A DNA stretch of 64,000 bases, taken from Corynebacterium sp. TAE3-ERU16. Its GTDB lineage: Bacteria > Actinomycetota > Actinomycetes > Mycobacteriales > Mycobacteriaceae. The position numbers and the translations under genes are program-made. The DNA lies in assembly GCF_019209935.1 (NCBI RefSeq), contig NZ_JAHUTN010000002.1:124001-188000 (forward strand), given 5' to 3'. Under the pieces are notes generated by a model that was given only the letters and a program-made list of their open reading frames with translations, searched no databases and was not told the origin of the DNA. This document shows, piece after piece, positions 37,482 through 46,412 of this stretch. Position 1 is the stretch's first letter, and the number at the start of each line of letters is the position of its first letter.

Positions 37482-38018
37482 ATGACCGACAAGAAAAAGA
37501 TCATCATTGTTTCCACCGACTTCGGCACCGAGCAGGCGGAGATCGTGCAGCCCGCCGACAAGCTCCGGGCTCTCGGCCACGACGTCACCGTCGCGACCCC
37601 CACCGGCGAGGACGTCCGGACACTCGAGGGCGACAGGGAACCGGCATCCGTCATCCCGACCGATGTCCGGCTCAGCGAGGCCGTCGGCCCGTTCGACGTC
37701 GTCGTGCTGCCCGGAGGCACCCTCAACTCCGATGCCGCCCGCATGGATGAAGACGTCCGGGACCTCGTCAGGCGACAGGCTGACGAGGGCCGGGCCGTCG
37801 CCGCGATCTGCCACGCTCCGTGGGTTCTGATCGAGAGCGGGGTGGCGGCCGGCAAGACGATGACCGGCTACGACTCGGTACGCACGGACCTGCGCAACGC
37901 CGGCGCCACCGTCGTGGACGAGTCGGTGAAGGTCTGCACGGCGAACGGCTGGACGCTGATCACCTCCCGTACCCCTCGGGACCTCGACAACTTCATCGAT
38001 GCGATCGACCGACTCTGA
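37482..38018 (+). CDS. DJ-1/PfpI family protein
   Basis: Member of the DJ-1/PfpI superfamily, 178 residues, close to the YhbO/PfpI type (stress protection; deglycase or glyoxalase-like activity has been claimed and is debated). The nucleophile elbow is AICHAPWVL with the reactive cysteine; the partner glutamate lies in [13 protein letters not shown] near the N-terminus; [11 protein letters not shown] forms the family loop. It is divergent from the formaldehyde dehydrogenase gene, which fits a role in carbonyl stress, but no shared regulation is visible. Confidence 0.9.
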   Translation: MTDKKKIIIVSTDFGTEQAEIVQPADKLRALGHDVTVATPTGEDVRTLEGDREPASVIPTDVRLSEAVGPFDVVVLPGGTLNSDAARMDEDVRDLVRRQADEGRAVAAICHAPWVLIESGVAAGKTMTGYDSVRTDLRNAGATVVDESVKVCTANGWTLITSRTPRDLDNFIDAIDRL

Positions 38019-38190
38019 TCCTTCGCGGGCGCCGGAGAACCGCTGACCGGCGGGGACAATCCCATCCCCTTCCGCTCCCCGGTTCCCCGCCGCCCCGGAC
38101 CGGCCCGCCGCCCGACTGGGGAAGATCTTTCCCTGCTGTCGGGTGCCGCCTCCACGGCGGATACCTCAGGTGACACGAAGCTCGCCCACT

Positions 38191-38204
38191 GGGAACGGTC
38201 ACAT
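38191..38204 (-). promoter_or_regulatory. Putative FucR operator at fucO
   Basis: TGTGACCGTTCCCA on the minus strand, one mismatch from the TGTGAACGNTCCCA consensus found at fucI. It covers the -35 region of the fucO promoter, a position suited to repression. The rest of the 38019-38368 gap shows no other clear element. Confidence 0.55.
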
Positions 38205-38219
38205 TCACTCCGCAGGCGT

Positions 38220-38225
38220 ATAGTC
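38220..38225 (+). promoter_or_regulatory. -10 box upstream of fucO
   Basis: TATAGT; the transcript would start near 38232, with a leader of about 137 nt before the ATG at 38369. Confidence 0.5.
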
Positions 38226-38368
38226 GTTATCGCGTCCGGTTGCTCTGAAGGACTTGTTTCCAGCGTGTGGTTGAGACAGGTCCGATCATCTCCGGACGGC
38301 CGCCCGGGACCCCGGTCGGCGAACGGACCTGACCCGGGCCACCCCCGTGGCCCAGAAAGTCGAAACCC

Positions 38369-39520
38369 ATGACGCACAGAATGATCTTCAACCAGACCTC
38401 CTACTTCGGTCGCGGTGCGATCTCCAACCTCGTCCCCGAGCTGCGCTCCCGCAACCTGAACAAGGTGCTGCTCATCACCGATGCGATCCTCCTGGAGACC
38501 GGGGTGACCGCGAAGATCACCGATCTGCTCGACGACGCCGGATTCCCCTACGAGATCTTCAGCGACGTCCGCCCCAATCCCCCCGTGGAGAACGTCAAGG
38601 CCGCGGTCGAGGTGTTCAGGGAATGCGGTGCGGACGCACTGATCGGACTCGGTGGCGGCTCACCGCAGGACACCGCCAAGGCGGTGGGCATCATCGCCGC
38701 CAACCCCGAATTCGCGGATGTCATCTCCCTCGAGGGTGTCGCGGACACCAAGAACCCCTCGGTGCCGATCATCGGCATCCCGACCACCGCCGGGACCGCC
38801 TCGGAGACGACGATCAACTACGTCATCACCGACACGGACAACCAGCGGAAGTTCGTGTGCGTCGATCCGCACGACATCCCCGTCCTGGCGATCGTGGATC
38901 CCGATCTGACCGATTCGATGCCCCGTGGACTCAAGGCCGCGACCGGACTCGACGCACTGACTCACGCGATCGAGGGGTACATCACAAAGGGAGCCTGGGA
39001 GCTGTCGGACTCGGTCCACATGACCGCGATCCGGATGGCCGCGGAGAACCTCGAGAAGTCCCTCGAGGGCGACGCGGAGGCCGGCGAGAAGATGGCCTAC
39101 GCCAGCTACATCGCGGGCATGGGCTACTCCAACGTCGGCCTGGGACTGGTGCACGGCATGGCCCACCCGCTGGGCGGCCGCTACGGCGCGCCCCACGGTG
39201 TCGCCAACGGCATTCTCCTCGCCCCGGTCATGCGCTACAACGCCGAGTACTCCGGGGAGAAGTACCGCGACATCGCCGACGCATTCGGTGTCAAGGGAGC
39301 CTACGACATGCCGCTCGAGGAGGCCCGCAAGGCGGCGTGCGACGCGGTCGCCGATCTGACCGTGCGCGTCGGCAACCCGACCAAGGTCTCCGAGGTCGGG
39401 GTCGACGAGTCCGGCCTGGACGCCCTCGCCGACGACGCGTTCGCCGACGTCTGCACCCCGGGCAACCCGCGTGAGGCCACCCGCGACGAAATCCGCGAGA
39501 TCTACGCCTCGCTGCTCTGA
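38369..39520 (+). CDS. fucO: Lactaldehyde reductase FucO (iron-containing alcohol dehydrogenase)
   Basis: Reduces L-lactaldehyde from the fucose pathway to 1,2-propanediol with NADH. The 383-residue protein is a group III (iron) alcohol dehydrogenase: nucleotide loop GLGGGSPQDTAKAVG, metal ligands in GLDALTHAIEGY (Asp, His) and HGMAHPLGGRYGAPHG (two His), and the typical IPTTAGTASETT. Length equals E. coli FucO. ATG at 38369 has only a weak AGAAAG upstream. It is separated from fucI by about 860 bp with a small unrelated gene, but shares an operator-like sequence with fucI, so it is probably in the same regulon. Confidence 0.9.
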   Translation: MTHRMIFNQTSYFGRGAISNLVPELRSRNLNKVLLITDAILLETGVTAKITDLLDDAGFPYEIFSDVRPNPPVENVKAAVEVFRECGADALIGLGGGSPQDTAKAVGIIAANPEFADVISLEGVADTKNPSVPIIGIPTTAGTASETTINYVITDTDNQRKFVCVDPHDIPVLAIVDPDLTDSMPRGLKAATGLDALTHAIEGYITKGAWELSDSVHMTAIRMAAENLEKSLEGDAEAGEKMAYASYIAGMGYSNVGLGLVHGMAHPLGGRYGAPHGVANGILLAPVMRYNAEYSGEKYRDIADAFGVKGAYDMPLEEARKAACDAVADLTVRVGNPTKVSEVGVDESGLDALADDAFADVCTPGNPREATRDEIREIYASLL

Positions 39521-39530
39521 TTCAGGTACG

Positions 39531-39565
39531 GGTACCACACCCTCGTCCAGGGGTGAGACGGTACC
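39531..39565 (+). terminator. Possible fucO terminator
   Basis: GGTACC (39531-39536) pairs with 39560-39565, with an inner CACCC/GGGTG stem; starts 11 nt after the fucO stop. Confidence 0.4.
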
Positions 39566-39602
39566 TGCCGTAACCGGCCGCCCACCCGGACCCGATCCGC
39601 TG

Positions 39603-39621
39603 CGCCCGCCCAAGGCGGGCG
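39603..39621. terminator. Short GC hairpin after fucO
   Basis: CGCCCGCC, loop CAA, GGCGGGCG: perfect 8-bp stem (39603-39621). No T-run follows. Confidence 0.35.
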
Positions 39622-39777
39622 TGCGGTGATCCACTCCACGGACACCGGGCCGGCGGCCTGTTCGCGGCTCCACGACCGCGGCCGGGCCGCCGGCCCGGTC
39701 AGAACACGGGACGAGCGATTCCGTACACCACCGGCGCGGTGGATCCGGACCCCCTCCGGTGGTCTTTCTTTTCTTGC

Positions 39778-39783
39778 TACTGT
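39778..39783 (+). promoter_or_regulatory. -10 box of leaderless small membrane protein gene
   Basis: TACTGT, 7 nt before the ATG at 39791. Confidence 0.5.
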
Positions 39784-39790
39784 TTCCGTC

Positions 39791-39991
39791 ATGAAGCGGC
39801 GCAACGGCATAACCAGAGCTGAACTGACAATCTCCAGCATCGCATTCGCGCTGCTGATGGCGTGGACGGCCGGGTACATCGACGCTGATCGACCCCTTGC
39901 GTCGATCGGCATCGTCGCGTTCATCTTCGTTCTGTGTCTCATCGTCTTCGGCCTGGCCGCCAAGGCCTACAGCCATTTCTTCCGCAACTAG
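39791..39991 (+). CDS. Small two-helix membrane protein, 66 aa
   Basis: Unrecognised protein of 66 residues with two hydrophobic helices, SSIAFALLMAWTAGYI and SIGIVAFIFVLCLIVFGLAA, separated by the short loop DADRPLA, and a basic N-terminus (MKRRNGITRAEL). The -10 box 7 nt before the ATG strongly supports this start; reading further upstream gives non-conserved, proline/arginine-rich sequence. It lies between fucO and fucI but has its own promoter, so a link to fucose use is not implied. Confidence 0.7.
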   Translation: MKRRNGITRAELTISSIAFALLMAWTAGYIDADRPLASIGIVAFIFVLCLIVFGLAAKAYSHFFRN

Positions 39992-40138
39992 CCGACCCCC
40001 CGGCGACACCACTCCCTCCCACATCTCCCCGCCCCGCACTCCGCAAGCCTGCGCCCGGAGGCGGGGCCCTCGTGCATTCACCGGCTCTGGCCCTGTCGGC
40101 TTCTCTCCGGGGCCGCGGTCCGCCAGGAAAAGCCCATA

Positions 40139-40152
40139 TGTGAACGCTCCCA
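40139..40152 (+). promoter_or_regulatory. Putative FucR operator 1 of fucI
   Basis: TGTGAACGCTCCCA; imperfect LacI-type palindrome with central CG, 229 bp before the fucI ATG. Confidence 0.5.
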
Positions 40153-40222
40153 ATCTCCTCAAGTAGTGATTGCGAACACTGGGAAACCTATATAAAGGGG
40201 CATTCAACAGGCATTATGTGAC

Positions 40223-40238
40223 AGTGATGTGGATCACC
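40223..40238. promoter_or_regulatory. GlxR/CRP-type site upstream of fucI
   Basis: AGTGATGTGGATCACC fits the GlxR consensus TGTGANNTANNTCACA at all but three defined positions and contains the perfect arms GTGAT and ATCAC. It suggests cAMP-GlxR (carbon) control of the fucose operon. A -35-like TTGACT follows at 40240. Confidence 0.5.
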
Positions 40239-40273
40239 CTTGACTTTGACGCGGCTCCTCCGTCACACTCAGG

Positions 40274-40287
40274 TAAGAACGTTCACA
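40274..40287 (-). promoter_or_regulatory. Putative FucR operator 2 of fucI
   Basis: TGTGAACGTTCTTA on the minus strand; contains the palindrome GAACGTTC. Confidence 0.5.
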
Positions 40288-40346
40288 TCAGTGGACGAAC
40301 ACAGGCTGGAGTGCTTGAAGTTGCTGTTGATAGCGCACCAACCACA

Positions 40347-40360
40347 TGGGATCGTTCACA
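40347..40360 (-). promoter_or_regulatory. Putative FucR operator 3 of fucI
   Basis: TGTGAACGATCCCA on the minus strand, 20 bp before the fucI ATG. With operators 1 and 2 it would allow repression by looping. I see nothing else in the 39992-40380 gap apart from an AT-rich TATATAAA at 40189. Confidence 0.5.
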
Positions 40361-40380
40361 CAACCTGGAAAGGATCCATC

Positions 40381-42150
40381 ATGACCAACCATCCGGCAAT
40401 CGGTATCCGCCCCCTCATCGACGGTCGTCTCGGCGGCGTTCGGGAGTCCCTGGAGGACCAGACCATGGAGCTCGCGCACAATGTCGCGAAGCTTCTGCGC
40501 GAGAACGTCCGCTACACCGACGGCGAGCCGGTCGAGGTCGTCATCGCCGACACCACGATCGGTGGCGCCGCAGAGGCCGCCGCCTGCAAGAAGAAGTTCG
40601 ACGCCCACAACGTCGGCGCCGATCTGACCGTCACCTCCTCCTGGAACTACGTCACCGAGGTCATGGACCTCGATCCCTCCATCCCCCACGCCATCTGGGG
40701 CTTCAACGGCACCGAGCGCCCGGGCGCAGTCACCCTCGCCGCCGCACTGGCGGCCTACACGCAGCTGGGTATCCCGGCCTTCGGCATCTACGGCCACGAC
40801 GTCCAGGACGCCTCCGACGACGGACTGACCGACGATGTCGTCGCGCAGATCCTCAAGTTCGCACGCGCCGCCATCGCCGTCGGCCAGATGAAGGGCCGCA
40901 GCTACCTCGCGATGGGCACCGTGTCCATGGGTATCGCCGGCTGCCGAGTCCCCGAGGTCGACATCCTCAAGTACCTGGGACTGAAGTCCGAGTACATCGA
41001 CATGATCGAGTTCGACCGCCGCATCAACCAGGGCATCTACGACAAGGACGAGTACGAGATCGCCCGCAAGTGGGTGCGGGAGAACTTCGTCGAGGGTGAG
41101 AACCCCAACCCGGAGGACAAGCGACTCTCCGACGCCGAGTACGAGGAGCAGTGGGACTACATCACCAAGATGACCCTCGTCGCCAACGACCTCATGAACG
41201 GCAACCCGAAGCTCGCCGAGATGGGCTTCGCCGAGGAGGCCCACGGCCACGACGCCATCGCGGCAGGCTTCCAGGGTCAGCGCCAGTGGACGGACTACAA
41301 GCCCAACGGCGACCTGCTGGAGACCATCCTCAACACCAGCTTCGACTGGAACGGCAAGCGTCAGCCCTCCATCCTCGCCACCGAGGGTGACGTCCTCAAC
41401 GGACTGGCCATGCTGCTCAACAACCTGCTCACGAACCGCGCCCAGCTGTTCAGCGACGTGCGCACCTACTGGTCGCCGGAGGCCGTCAAGCGGGTCACCG
41501 GCTACGAGCTCAGCGGACACGCGGCCAACGGTTTCGTGGATCTCCGCAACTCGGGTGCGACCACTCTGGACGGCGCCTGCGGCGCCAAGGACGCTGACGG
41601 CAACCCCACGATCAAGCCCTGGTGGGAGATGACCGACGAGGACATCGAGGCCGACATCAAGGCCAGCACGTTCCACGCGGCCATCAAGGAATACTTCCCG
41701 GGCGGCGGATTCTCCACCCACTTCAACACCCCGGGTGACCTCCCGGTCACGGCTTCCCGCCTGGTGATGGTGGATGGCCTGGGTCTCGCGCTCCAGGTCT
41801 CCGAGGGCTGGACGGTCATGGTGCCCGATGAGGTTCGCGACGCCATCGCCGACCGCACCAACCCCACCTGGCCGACCACCTTCTTCGCCCCGCGTCTCAC
41901 GGGCGAGGGCGCACACCGCAGCGTCTACGACTGGATGGACAACTGGGGCGCCAACCACACGGCGACCGGCTACGGCCACTTCGGCGACGAACTGCTGACC
42001 CTGGCATCGATGCTCCGCATCCCGGTGTTCATGCACAACATCGAACCCGAGCGCATCTTCCGCCCGCGGGCATGGTCCAGCTTCGGCACCACCGATCTGG
42101 AGAGCGCGGACTTCCGGGCCTGCGCGAACTTCGGGCCCCTGTACCGCTGA
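40381..42150 (+). CDS. fucI: L-Fucose isomerase FucI
   Basis: Manganese-dependent isomerisation of L-fucose to L-fuculose, also D-arabinose to D-ribulose in many family members. The 589-residue protein (E. coli FucI has 591) begins [22 protein letters not shown] and contains [25 protein letters not shown], the metal/active-site region [15 protein letters not shown] and the central [16 protein letters not shown] 40381 has AAAGGAT upstream. First gene of a five-gene run fucI-fucK-fucA-permease-fucU with short gaps (35-70 nt), each with its own ribosome site. Regulation by the LacI-type protein at 46413 and by GlxR is inferred from the upstream sites. Confidence 0.96.
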   Translation: MTNHPAIGIRPLIDGRLGGVRESLEDQTMELAHNVAKLLRENVRYTDGEPVEVVIADTTIGGAAEAAACKKKFDAHNVGADLTVTSSWNYVTEVMDLDPSIPHAIWGFNGTERPGAVTLAAALAAYTQLGIPAFGIYGHDVQDASDDGLTDDVVAQILKFARAAIAVGQMKGRSYLAMGTVSMGIAGCRVPEVDILKYLGLKSEYIDMIEFDRRINQGIYDKDEYEIARKWVRENFVEGENPNPEDKRLSDAEYEEQWDYITKMTLVANDLMNGNPKLAEMGFAEEAHGHDAIAAGFQGQRQWTDYKPNGDLLETILNTSFDWNGKRQPSILATEGDVLNGLAMLLNNLLTNRAQLFSDVRTYWSPEAVKRVTGYELSGHAANGFVDLRNSGATTLDGACGAKDADGNPTIKPWWEMTDEDIEADIKASTFHAAIKEYFPGGGFSTHFNTPGDLPVTASRLVMVDGLGLALQVSEGWTVMVPDEVRDAIADRTNPTWPTTFFAPRLTGEGAHRSVYDWMDNWGANHTATGYGHFGDELLTLASMLRIPVFMHNIEPERIFRPRAWSSFGTTDLESADFRACANFGPLYR

Positions 42151-42189
42151 TCCCCCGCCCATCCCCTCACTGAAGTAAGGAAGACTGTC

Positions 42190-43650
42190 ATGTCCCCGAG
42201 CCAGTACGCCGCCGTAGCTCTCGATCTCGGTTCGTCAAACGGCCGCGCGATCGTCGGAGTCCTCAACGGCGGAACCCTGAAAATGCAGGAGGCCCATCGT
42301 TTCCCGCACAAGGTGGACACCGTTGACGGCGCGCTGGCCTGGGACATCGACCGTCTCCTGGACGGTGCGATCGCCGGAATCACCATCGCCCGTACCCGGG
42401 TCCCGATCGCGATCGACTCCATCGGTGTCGACAGCTGGGGCGTCGACTACGCGCTCGTCAAGAAGGACGGGCAGGTCGCGCTCCCGGTGCGGTCATACCG
42501 TGACACCCGGATGGCGGAACACCGGGAGAAGTTCGCCGAGGCCCTGCCCGCGGACCGGGCCTTCGCCCTCACCGGTATCCAGCCCGCAGACATCAACACG
42601 GCGAACCAGTTGTTCGCCGACCTCCAGCAGCACCCGGAGCTCGTCGACTCCGTCGAACGGGTCCAGCTGCTCCCCGACTACTTCGCGTCCCTGCTGTGCG
42701 GGGAACAGGCCCACGGCCGCGCGATCTCATCGACCACCGGTCTGGCCACTCCGGGGGCCACCACGTGGTCGGATGAGGTTCTGGACGCCCTGGGAATCCC
42801 CCGGCGGTGGTTCTCCGAGATCTCCCGGGACTCGATGGTCCTCTGCCCGGAGACCATCACCGGGATCCCGATGGTCCGCCCCGGCGGACACGACACCGCC
42901 TGCGCCGTCCACGCCATCCCGCACGACGAGGTGTCCGCCGAGGAGTCGGTGTTCATCTCCTGCGGATCCTGGACCCTGGTCGGCGCCTGCACCGACGAAC
43001 CCGTACTCAGCGACGCCTGCTTCACCAGCGGCTTCACCAACGAGGTCCGAATCGACGGCGGCATCCGCCTCCTCAAGAACATCACCGGACTGTGGATCCT
43101 GCAGGACTGCATGCGCGCCTGGCAGCAGGCGGGGAAGAGCACCGACCTCCCGGCGCTCCTGGTCTCCGCGGAATCCGCCCCGAGCATGAAAATGGTCTTC
43201 GACCCGAACGACGAGGTGTTCACCACCCCCGGTGACATGCCCGAGAAGATCCACGCCCGGATGCGGGAACTGTACGGACGGGAGCCGGAGAGCACCGGCC
43301 AGCTCATCCGCCTCATCCTCGAGTCGCTGGCCATCGCGCACGCCACCGCGATCTCCGAGGTCACGGAGCTGACCGGGGCCCGCCCCAAGGTGGTCAACAT
43401 CGTCGGCGGTGGCTCCCGGAACGGTCTGCTCTGCCAGATGACCGCCTCCGCGACGGGCCTTCCGGTCTTGAGCGGGCCCGCGGAAGCCTCAGCGGCGGGC
43501 AACCTGCTCAGCCAGTTCGAGGCGATCGGCGCGATCGAGCCGGGTGAACGCGACGGGATCATACAGCGTTCGTTCACCCCCCTCCGATTCGAGCCACGTG
43601 ACCCGACCCGCTGGAACGACATGCGCAGGCGTCTCGCAGAGGTCCAATGA
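42190..43650 (+). CDS. fucK: L-Fuculokinase / rhamnulokinase-like FGGY kinase
   Basis: Predicted to phosphorylate L-fuculose at C1. The 486-residue protein has the FGGY layout: ALDLGSSNGRAIVG phosphate loop, IGVDSWGVDYALV and PVRSYRDTRM sugar-site segments, GGHDTACAVHAIP, GSWTLVGA, and NIVGGGSRNGLLCQ in the second lobe. DSWGVDY and the GLWILQDCMRAW stretch resemble rhamnulokinase (RhaB) more than enterobacterial FucK; substrate is inferred from the neighbours fucI and fucA. ATG 42190 has AAGGAAG upstream. Confidence 0.88.
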   Translation: MSPSQYAAVALDLGSSNGRAIVGVLNGGTLKMQEAHRFPHKVDTVDGALAWDIDRLLDGAIAGITIARTRVPIAIDSIGVDSWGVDYALVKKDGQVALPVRSYRDTRMAEHREKFAEALPADRAFALTGIQPADINTANQLFADLQQHPELVDSVERVQLLPDYFASLLCGEQAHGRAISSTTGLATPGATTWSDEVLDALGIPRRWFSEISRDSMVLCPETITGIPMVRPGGHDTACAVHAIPHDEVSAEESVFISCGSWTLVGACTDEPVLSDACFTSGFTNEVRIDGGIRLLKNITGLWILQDCMRAWQQAGKSTDLPALLVSAESAPSMKMVFDPNDEVFTTPGDMPEKIHARMRELYGREPESTGQLIRLILESLAIAHATAISEVTELTGARPKVVNIVGGGSRNGLLCQMTASATGLPVLSGPAEASAAGNLLSQFEAIGAIEPGERDGIIQRSFTPLRFEPRDPTRWNDMRRRLAEVQ

Positions 43651-43716
43651 CGCACCCCGGTGCCGCCCCGTGCGGCACCGCCCCATCACTCTCATCCGAT
43701 GAAAGGAACACCCAGA

Positions 43717-44382
43717 ATGTCCCACACCGAGTACTCCCACCAGGAACTGCGTGAAGCCATCTGCAAGGTGGGTTACATGCTGTGGTCGCGGACCATGGTC
43801 GCCGCCAACGACGGCAACATCACCGCCAAGGTCGATGACAACCACATCCTCTCCACCCCGACCGGCGTCTCCAAGGGACAGCTCACCCCGGACAAGCTCA
43901 TCCTCATGAACCTGGACGGCGACATCGTCGAACCCGCTCCCAGCGGGATCCACAAGCCGACCAGCGAAGTGAAGATGCACCTGCGGATGTACCGCGTGAA
44001 CCCCGACATCAAGGCCTGCGTGCACGCCCATCCGCTGCACGGCACCGCCTTCGCCATCAAGGGCGAGGCGCTGACCAAGAAGATGATGCCCGAATCGGTC
44101 ATCGCCATGCCGGAGATCCCGCTGGCGCCGTACGGCACCCCCTCGACCGAGGCGGTCCCGGATTCGGTGGAGCCCTTCGCCTTCACCCACAAGGTCGCCC
44201 TCCTGGAGCAGCACGGTGCACTGAGCTGGGGCTCCGATGTCTGGGACGCCTACTTCCAGATGGAGCGCCTCGAGTACACGGCGCAACTCACCTTCCTCAC
44301 CCGCCTGATCGACGGCGAACGTGAACTGCCCGCAGATGAGATCGAGAAGCTCATCGGCATGCGTGCCCAGTACGGACTCTAA
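43717..44382 (+). CDS. fucA: L-Fuculose-1-phosphate aldolase FucA
   Basis: Zinc-dependent class II aldolase that splits L-fuculose-1-phosphate into dihydroxyacetone phosphate and L-lactaldehyde. The 221-residue protein has all expected ligands: AANDGNIT at the N-terminus, catalytic glutamate in KPTSEVKMHL, zinc histidines in CVHAHPLHG, and the third histidine in LLEQHGAL. Length is normal. ATG 43717 is preferred (AAAGGAAC upstream); an ATG at 43699 would add six residues and cover the ribosome site. The lactaldehyde product would be taken by FucO. Confidence 0.94.
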   Translation: MSHTEYSHQELREAICKVGYMLWSRTMVAANDGNITAKVDDNHILSTPTGVSKGQLTPDKLILMNLDGDIVEPAPSGIHKPTSEVKMHLRMYRVNPDIKACVHAHPLHGTAFAIKGEALTKKMMPESVIAMPEIPLAPYGTPSTEAVPDSVEPFAFTHKVALLEQHGALSWGSDVWDAYFQMERLEYTAQLTFLTRLIDGERELPADEIEKLIGMRAQYGL

Positions 44383-44428
44383 AGGTCCACCCACCCCCTT
44401 CCCCTCCGGACGTTGAAGGACAAAGACC

Positions 44429-45820
44429 ATGACCCACTCATCTCCACCCAGTGCACCCGCCGCGAGCACGAAGCCCCCGCGAACCAAACCGATCGTCTAC
44501 GTGTTCGCCGTTCTCGGTGGCCTCGCAGGCCTGCTCTACGGCTACGACTCGGGCGCCATCTCACTGGCGTTGCCGGACATCTCCCGGCAGTTCGGTCTGA
44601 ACCCCACCGCGGAAGGTCTGATCGTGTCCTTCCTGCTGTTCGGTGCACTTCCCTCCATCGCCGTGGCGACCGCCTTCGAGAAGAAGATCGAACGGCGTAA
44701 TCTCCTGGTCGTCGGCGCCATCATCTTCGGTGTCGGCTCACTGGGCTGCGCCCTCGCCCCGAACCCCGAGACGCTGATGGCTTTCCGGTTCATGCTCGGC
44801 ATGGCCGCCGGTATCGCCAACATGTTCGGCCTCATCTATCTCTCTGAGATCGCCCCGGCACACCTCCGCGGCATGATGGCGTCGCTGTACCAGCTCTCCG
44901 TGAACTTCGGCATCCTGATCTCCTACGGGGTCGGCCACTACTTCTCGCTCACGGACAGGTGGCAGTGGACCCTCGGCCTCGGACTGGTGCCCGCACTCAT
45001 CTTCGGCATCGGAATGGCACTGTCCCCGCAGTCCCCGAGGTGGCTGATCCGTGACGGACAGATCGAGAAGGCCCGCAAGACCCTCAGCCGTGTCCGGGAG
45101 ACCAAGGAAGAGGTGGACCGTGAGGTCTCCGACATCCAGAAGTCCCTGGAGCAGCAGAGTGCCGGAATGAAGGAGCTGTTCGGCACCTTCCGCCCCGTCG
45201 TCATCCTCGCTTTCGTGCTGGTCATCTTCCAGGTCTTCACCGGTATCAACGCGGCCGTCTACTACGCCCCGAAGATCTTCGAGCACCTGGACATGGGGGT
45301 CAACGCCGGTATCATCGCCAACTACGGCGTCGGCGTCGCACTCGTGATCTCGACGCTGGTCTCCCTGCCCTTCATCGACCGGTGGGGACGGAAGAAGCTG
45401 CTGACGGTCTCACTGGCCGGACAGATCCCTCCGCTGCTGATCCTCACGTTCTTCGCGGAGTCGAACGCGACGCTCGCCATCATCGCGGTCTTCCTCTTCG
45501 TCTTCTCCTTCGGTTTCGGACTCGGTCCGGTGTTCTGGACCTACGTCCCCGAGATCTTCCCCCTACGTGCCCGCGCCCTGGGTGTCGGCATCATCACCTT
45601 CGCGCAGTACACCATGAACGCGCTGCTGTCGCTGATCTTCCCCGACCTCATCGCCGCCATCGGCACCTGGGTGTTCCTGCTCTTCGCGGTCATGAGCGGC
45701 CTGGCCGTCTGGTTCATCCTGACCCAGGTGATCGAGACGAAGGGCAAGTCCCTGGAGGAGATCGAGGAGTACTGGCAGGAGCGGGCGGACATCCCCGCCG
45801 AAGCACTGGCCACCAAGTGA
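44429..45820 (+). CDS. Sugar-porter family MFS permease, likely fucose/arabinose uptake
   Basis: Twelve-helix proton-sugar symporter of the sugar porter subfamily (XylE/AraE type). The 463-residue chain starts with a hydrophilic tail, then the first helix with GGLAGLLYGYDSGAIS. Family marks are all visible: YLSEIAPAHLRG after helix 4, PQSPRWLI before the central loop (PESPRWL in the family), the helix 7 QVFTGINAAVYYAP, FIDRWGRKK after helix 8 and VPEIFPLRARALG after helix 10. This is a different subfamily from E. coli FucP, which is a FHS-type transporter. Substrate is inferred from its place between fucA and fucU. AAGGA ribosome site upstream. Confidence 0.9.
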   Translation: MTHSSPPSAPAASTKPPRTKPIVYVFAVLGGLAGLLYGYDSGAISLALPDISRQFGLNPTAEGLIVSFLLFGALPSIAVATAFEKKIERRNLLVVGAIIFGVGSLGCALAPNPETLMAFRFMLGMAAGIANMFGLIYLSEIAPAHLRGMMASLYQLSVNFGILISYGVGHYFSLTDRWQWTLGLGLVPALIFGIGMALSPQSPRWLIRDGQIEKARKTLSRVRETKEEVDREVSDIQKSLEQQSAGMKELFGTFRPVVILAFVLVIFQVFTGINAAVYYAPKIFEHLDMGVNAGIIANYGVGVALVISTLVSLPFIDRWGRKKLLTVSLAGQIPPLLILTFFAESNATLAIIAVFLFVFSFGFGLGPVFWTYVPEIFPLRARALGVGIITFAQYTMNALLSLIFPDLIAAIGTWVFLLFAVMSGLAVWFILTQVIETKGKSLEEIEEYWQERADIPAEALATK

Positions 45821-45858
45821 TCCGCTGATCCGACCGATACCGAACAGGAGTATCCACC

Positions 45859-46284
45859 ATGCTGAACAGAATCCCGAAGATCCTGAGTCCGGACCTCGTC
45901 CATGTACTCATGGACATGGGTCACGGTGAGGAGATCGTCATCGCCGACGCCAACTTCCCGGGAGCCGAATTCAACGACCACGTCCTCCGGGCCGACGGAC
46001 ACGGCATTCCCGAGATCCTCGAGGCGATCCTCGAGCTCATGCCGCTCGACCCCTACAACGACTGGCAGTTCGCGTTGATGAACACGCTCGGCGATGATCC
46101 CACCCCGGAGATCTGGCCGACCTACCGGAAGATCATCGAGAACGCCGAACCCGAGCACCACACCGAGGGACATTTCGACCGCTTCGATTTCTACGACCAG
46201 GCGCGTAAGGCCCGGGCCGTACTCATCACCGGCGAAACCGCCCTCTACGGCAACATCATCCTGAAGAAGGGTGTCGTCCTCTGA
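45859..46284 (+). CDS. fucU: L-Fucose mutarotase FucU
   Basis: Interconverts alpha and beta anomers of L-fucose so that transported sugar can feed the isomerase. The 141-residue protein is a RbsD/FucU family member: LSPDLVHVLMDMGHGEEIVIADANFPG at the N-terminus with the catalytic histidine, and the C-terminal TGETALYGNIILKKGVV typical of FucU. AACAGGAG ribosome site. Last gene of the operon; a strong terminator follows. Confidence 0.95.
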   Translation: MLNRIPKILSPDLVHVLMDMGHGEEIVIADANFPGAEFNDHVLRADGHGIPEILEAILELMPLDPYNDWQFALMNTLGDDPTPEIWPTYRKIIENAEPEHHTEGHFDRFDFYDQARKARAVLITGETALYGNIILKKGVVL

Positions 46285-46303
46285 CCCGACGGGACCGATG
46301 ACC

Positions 46304-46345
46304 CACGGCGCCCCACGAATCCTGAACGGGTTCTGTGGGGCGCCG
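46304..46345 (+). terminator. Terminator of the fuc operon
   Basis: ACGGCGCCCCAC (46304-46315) pairs perfectly with 46334-46345, and an inner GAATCC/GGGTTC stem extends it; ATTCTTTTCC follows. Starts 20 nt after the fucU stop. Confidence 0.85.
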
Positions 46346-46412
46346 TACATTCTTTTCCGTGTCCCGATTACACTGAAGGCGCCAAAACCGCAGCACCACG
46401 GAGACGATCACT

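Noticed and set aside
40288..42162. Long open frame (624 codons) on the minus strand across fucI
   Set aside because: Mirror frame of L-fucose isomerase, low complexity, no ribosome site or motif. The same applies to the long antisense frames over the chelatase H gene (30117-31556) and icd (49522-51729).
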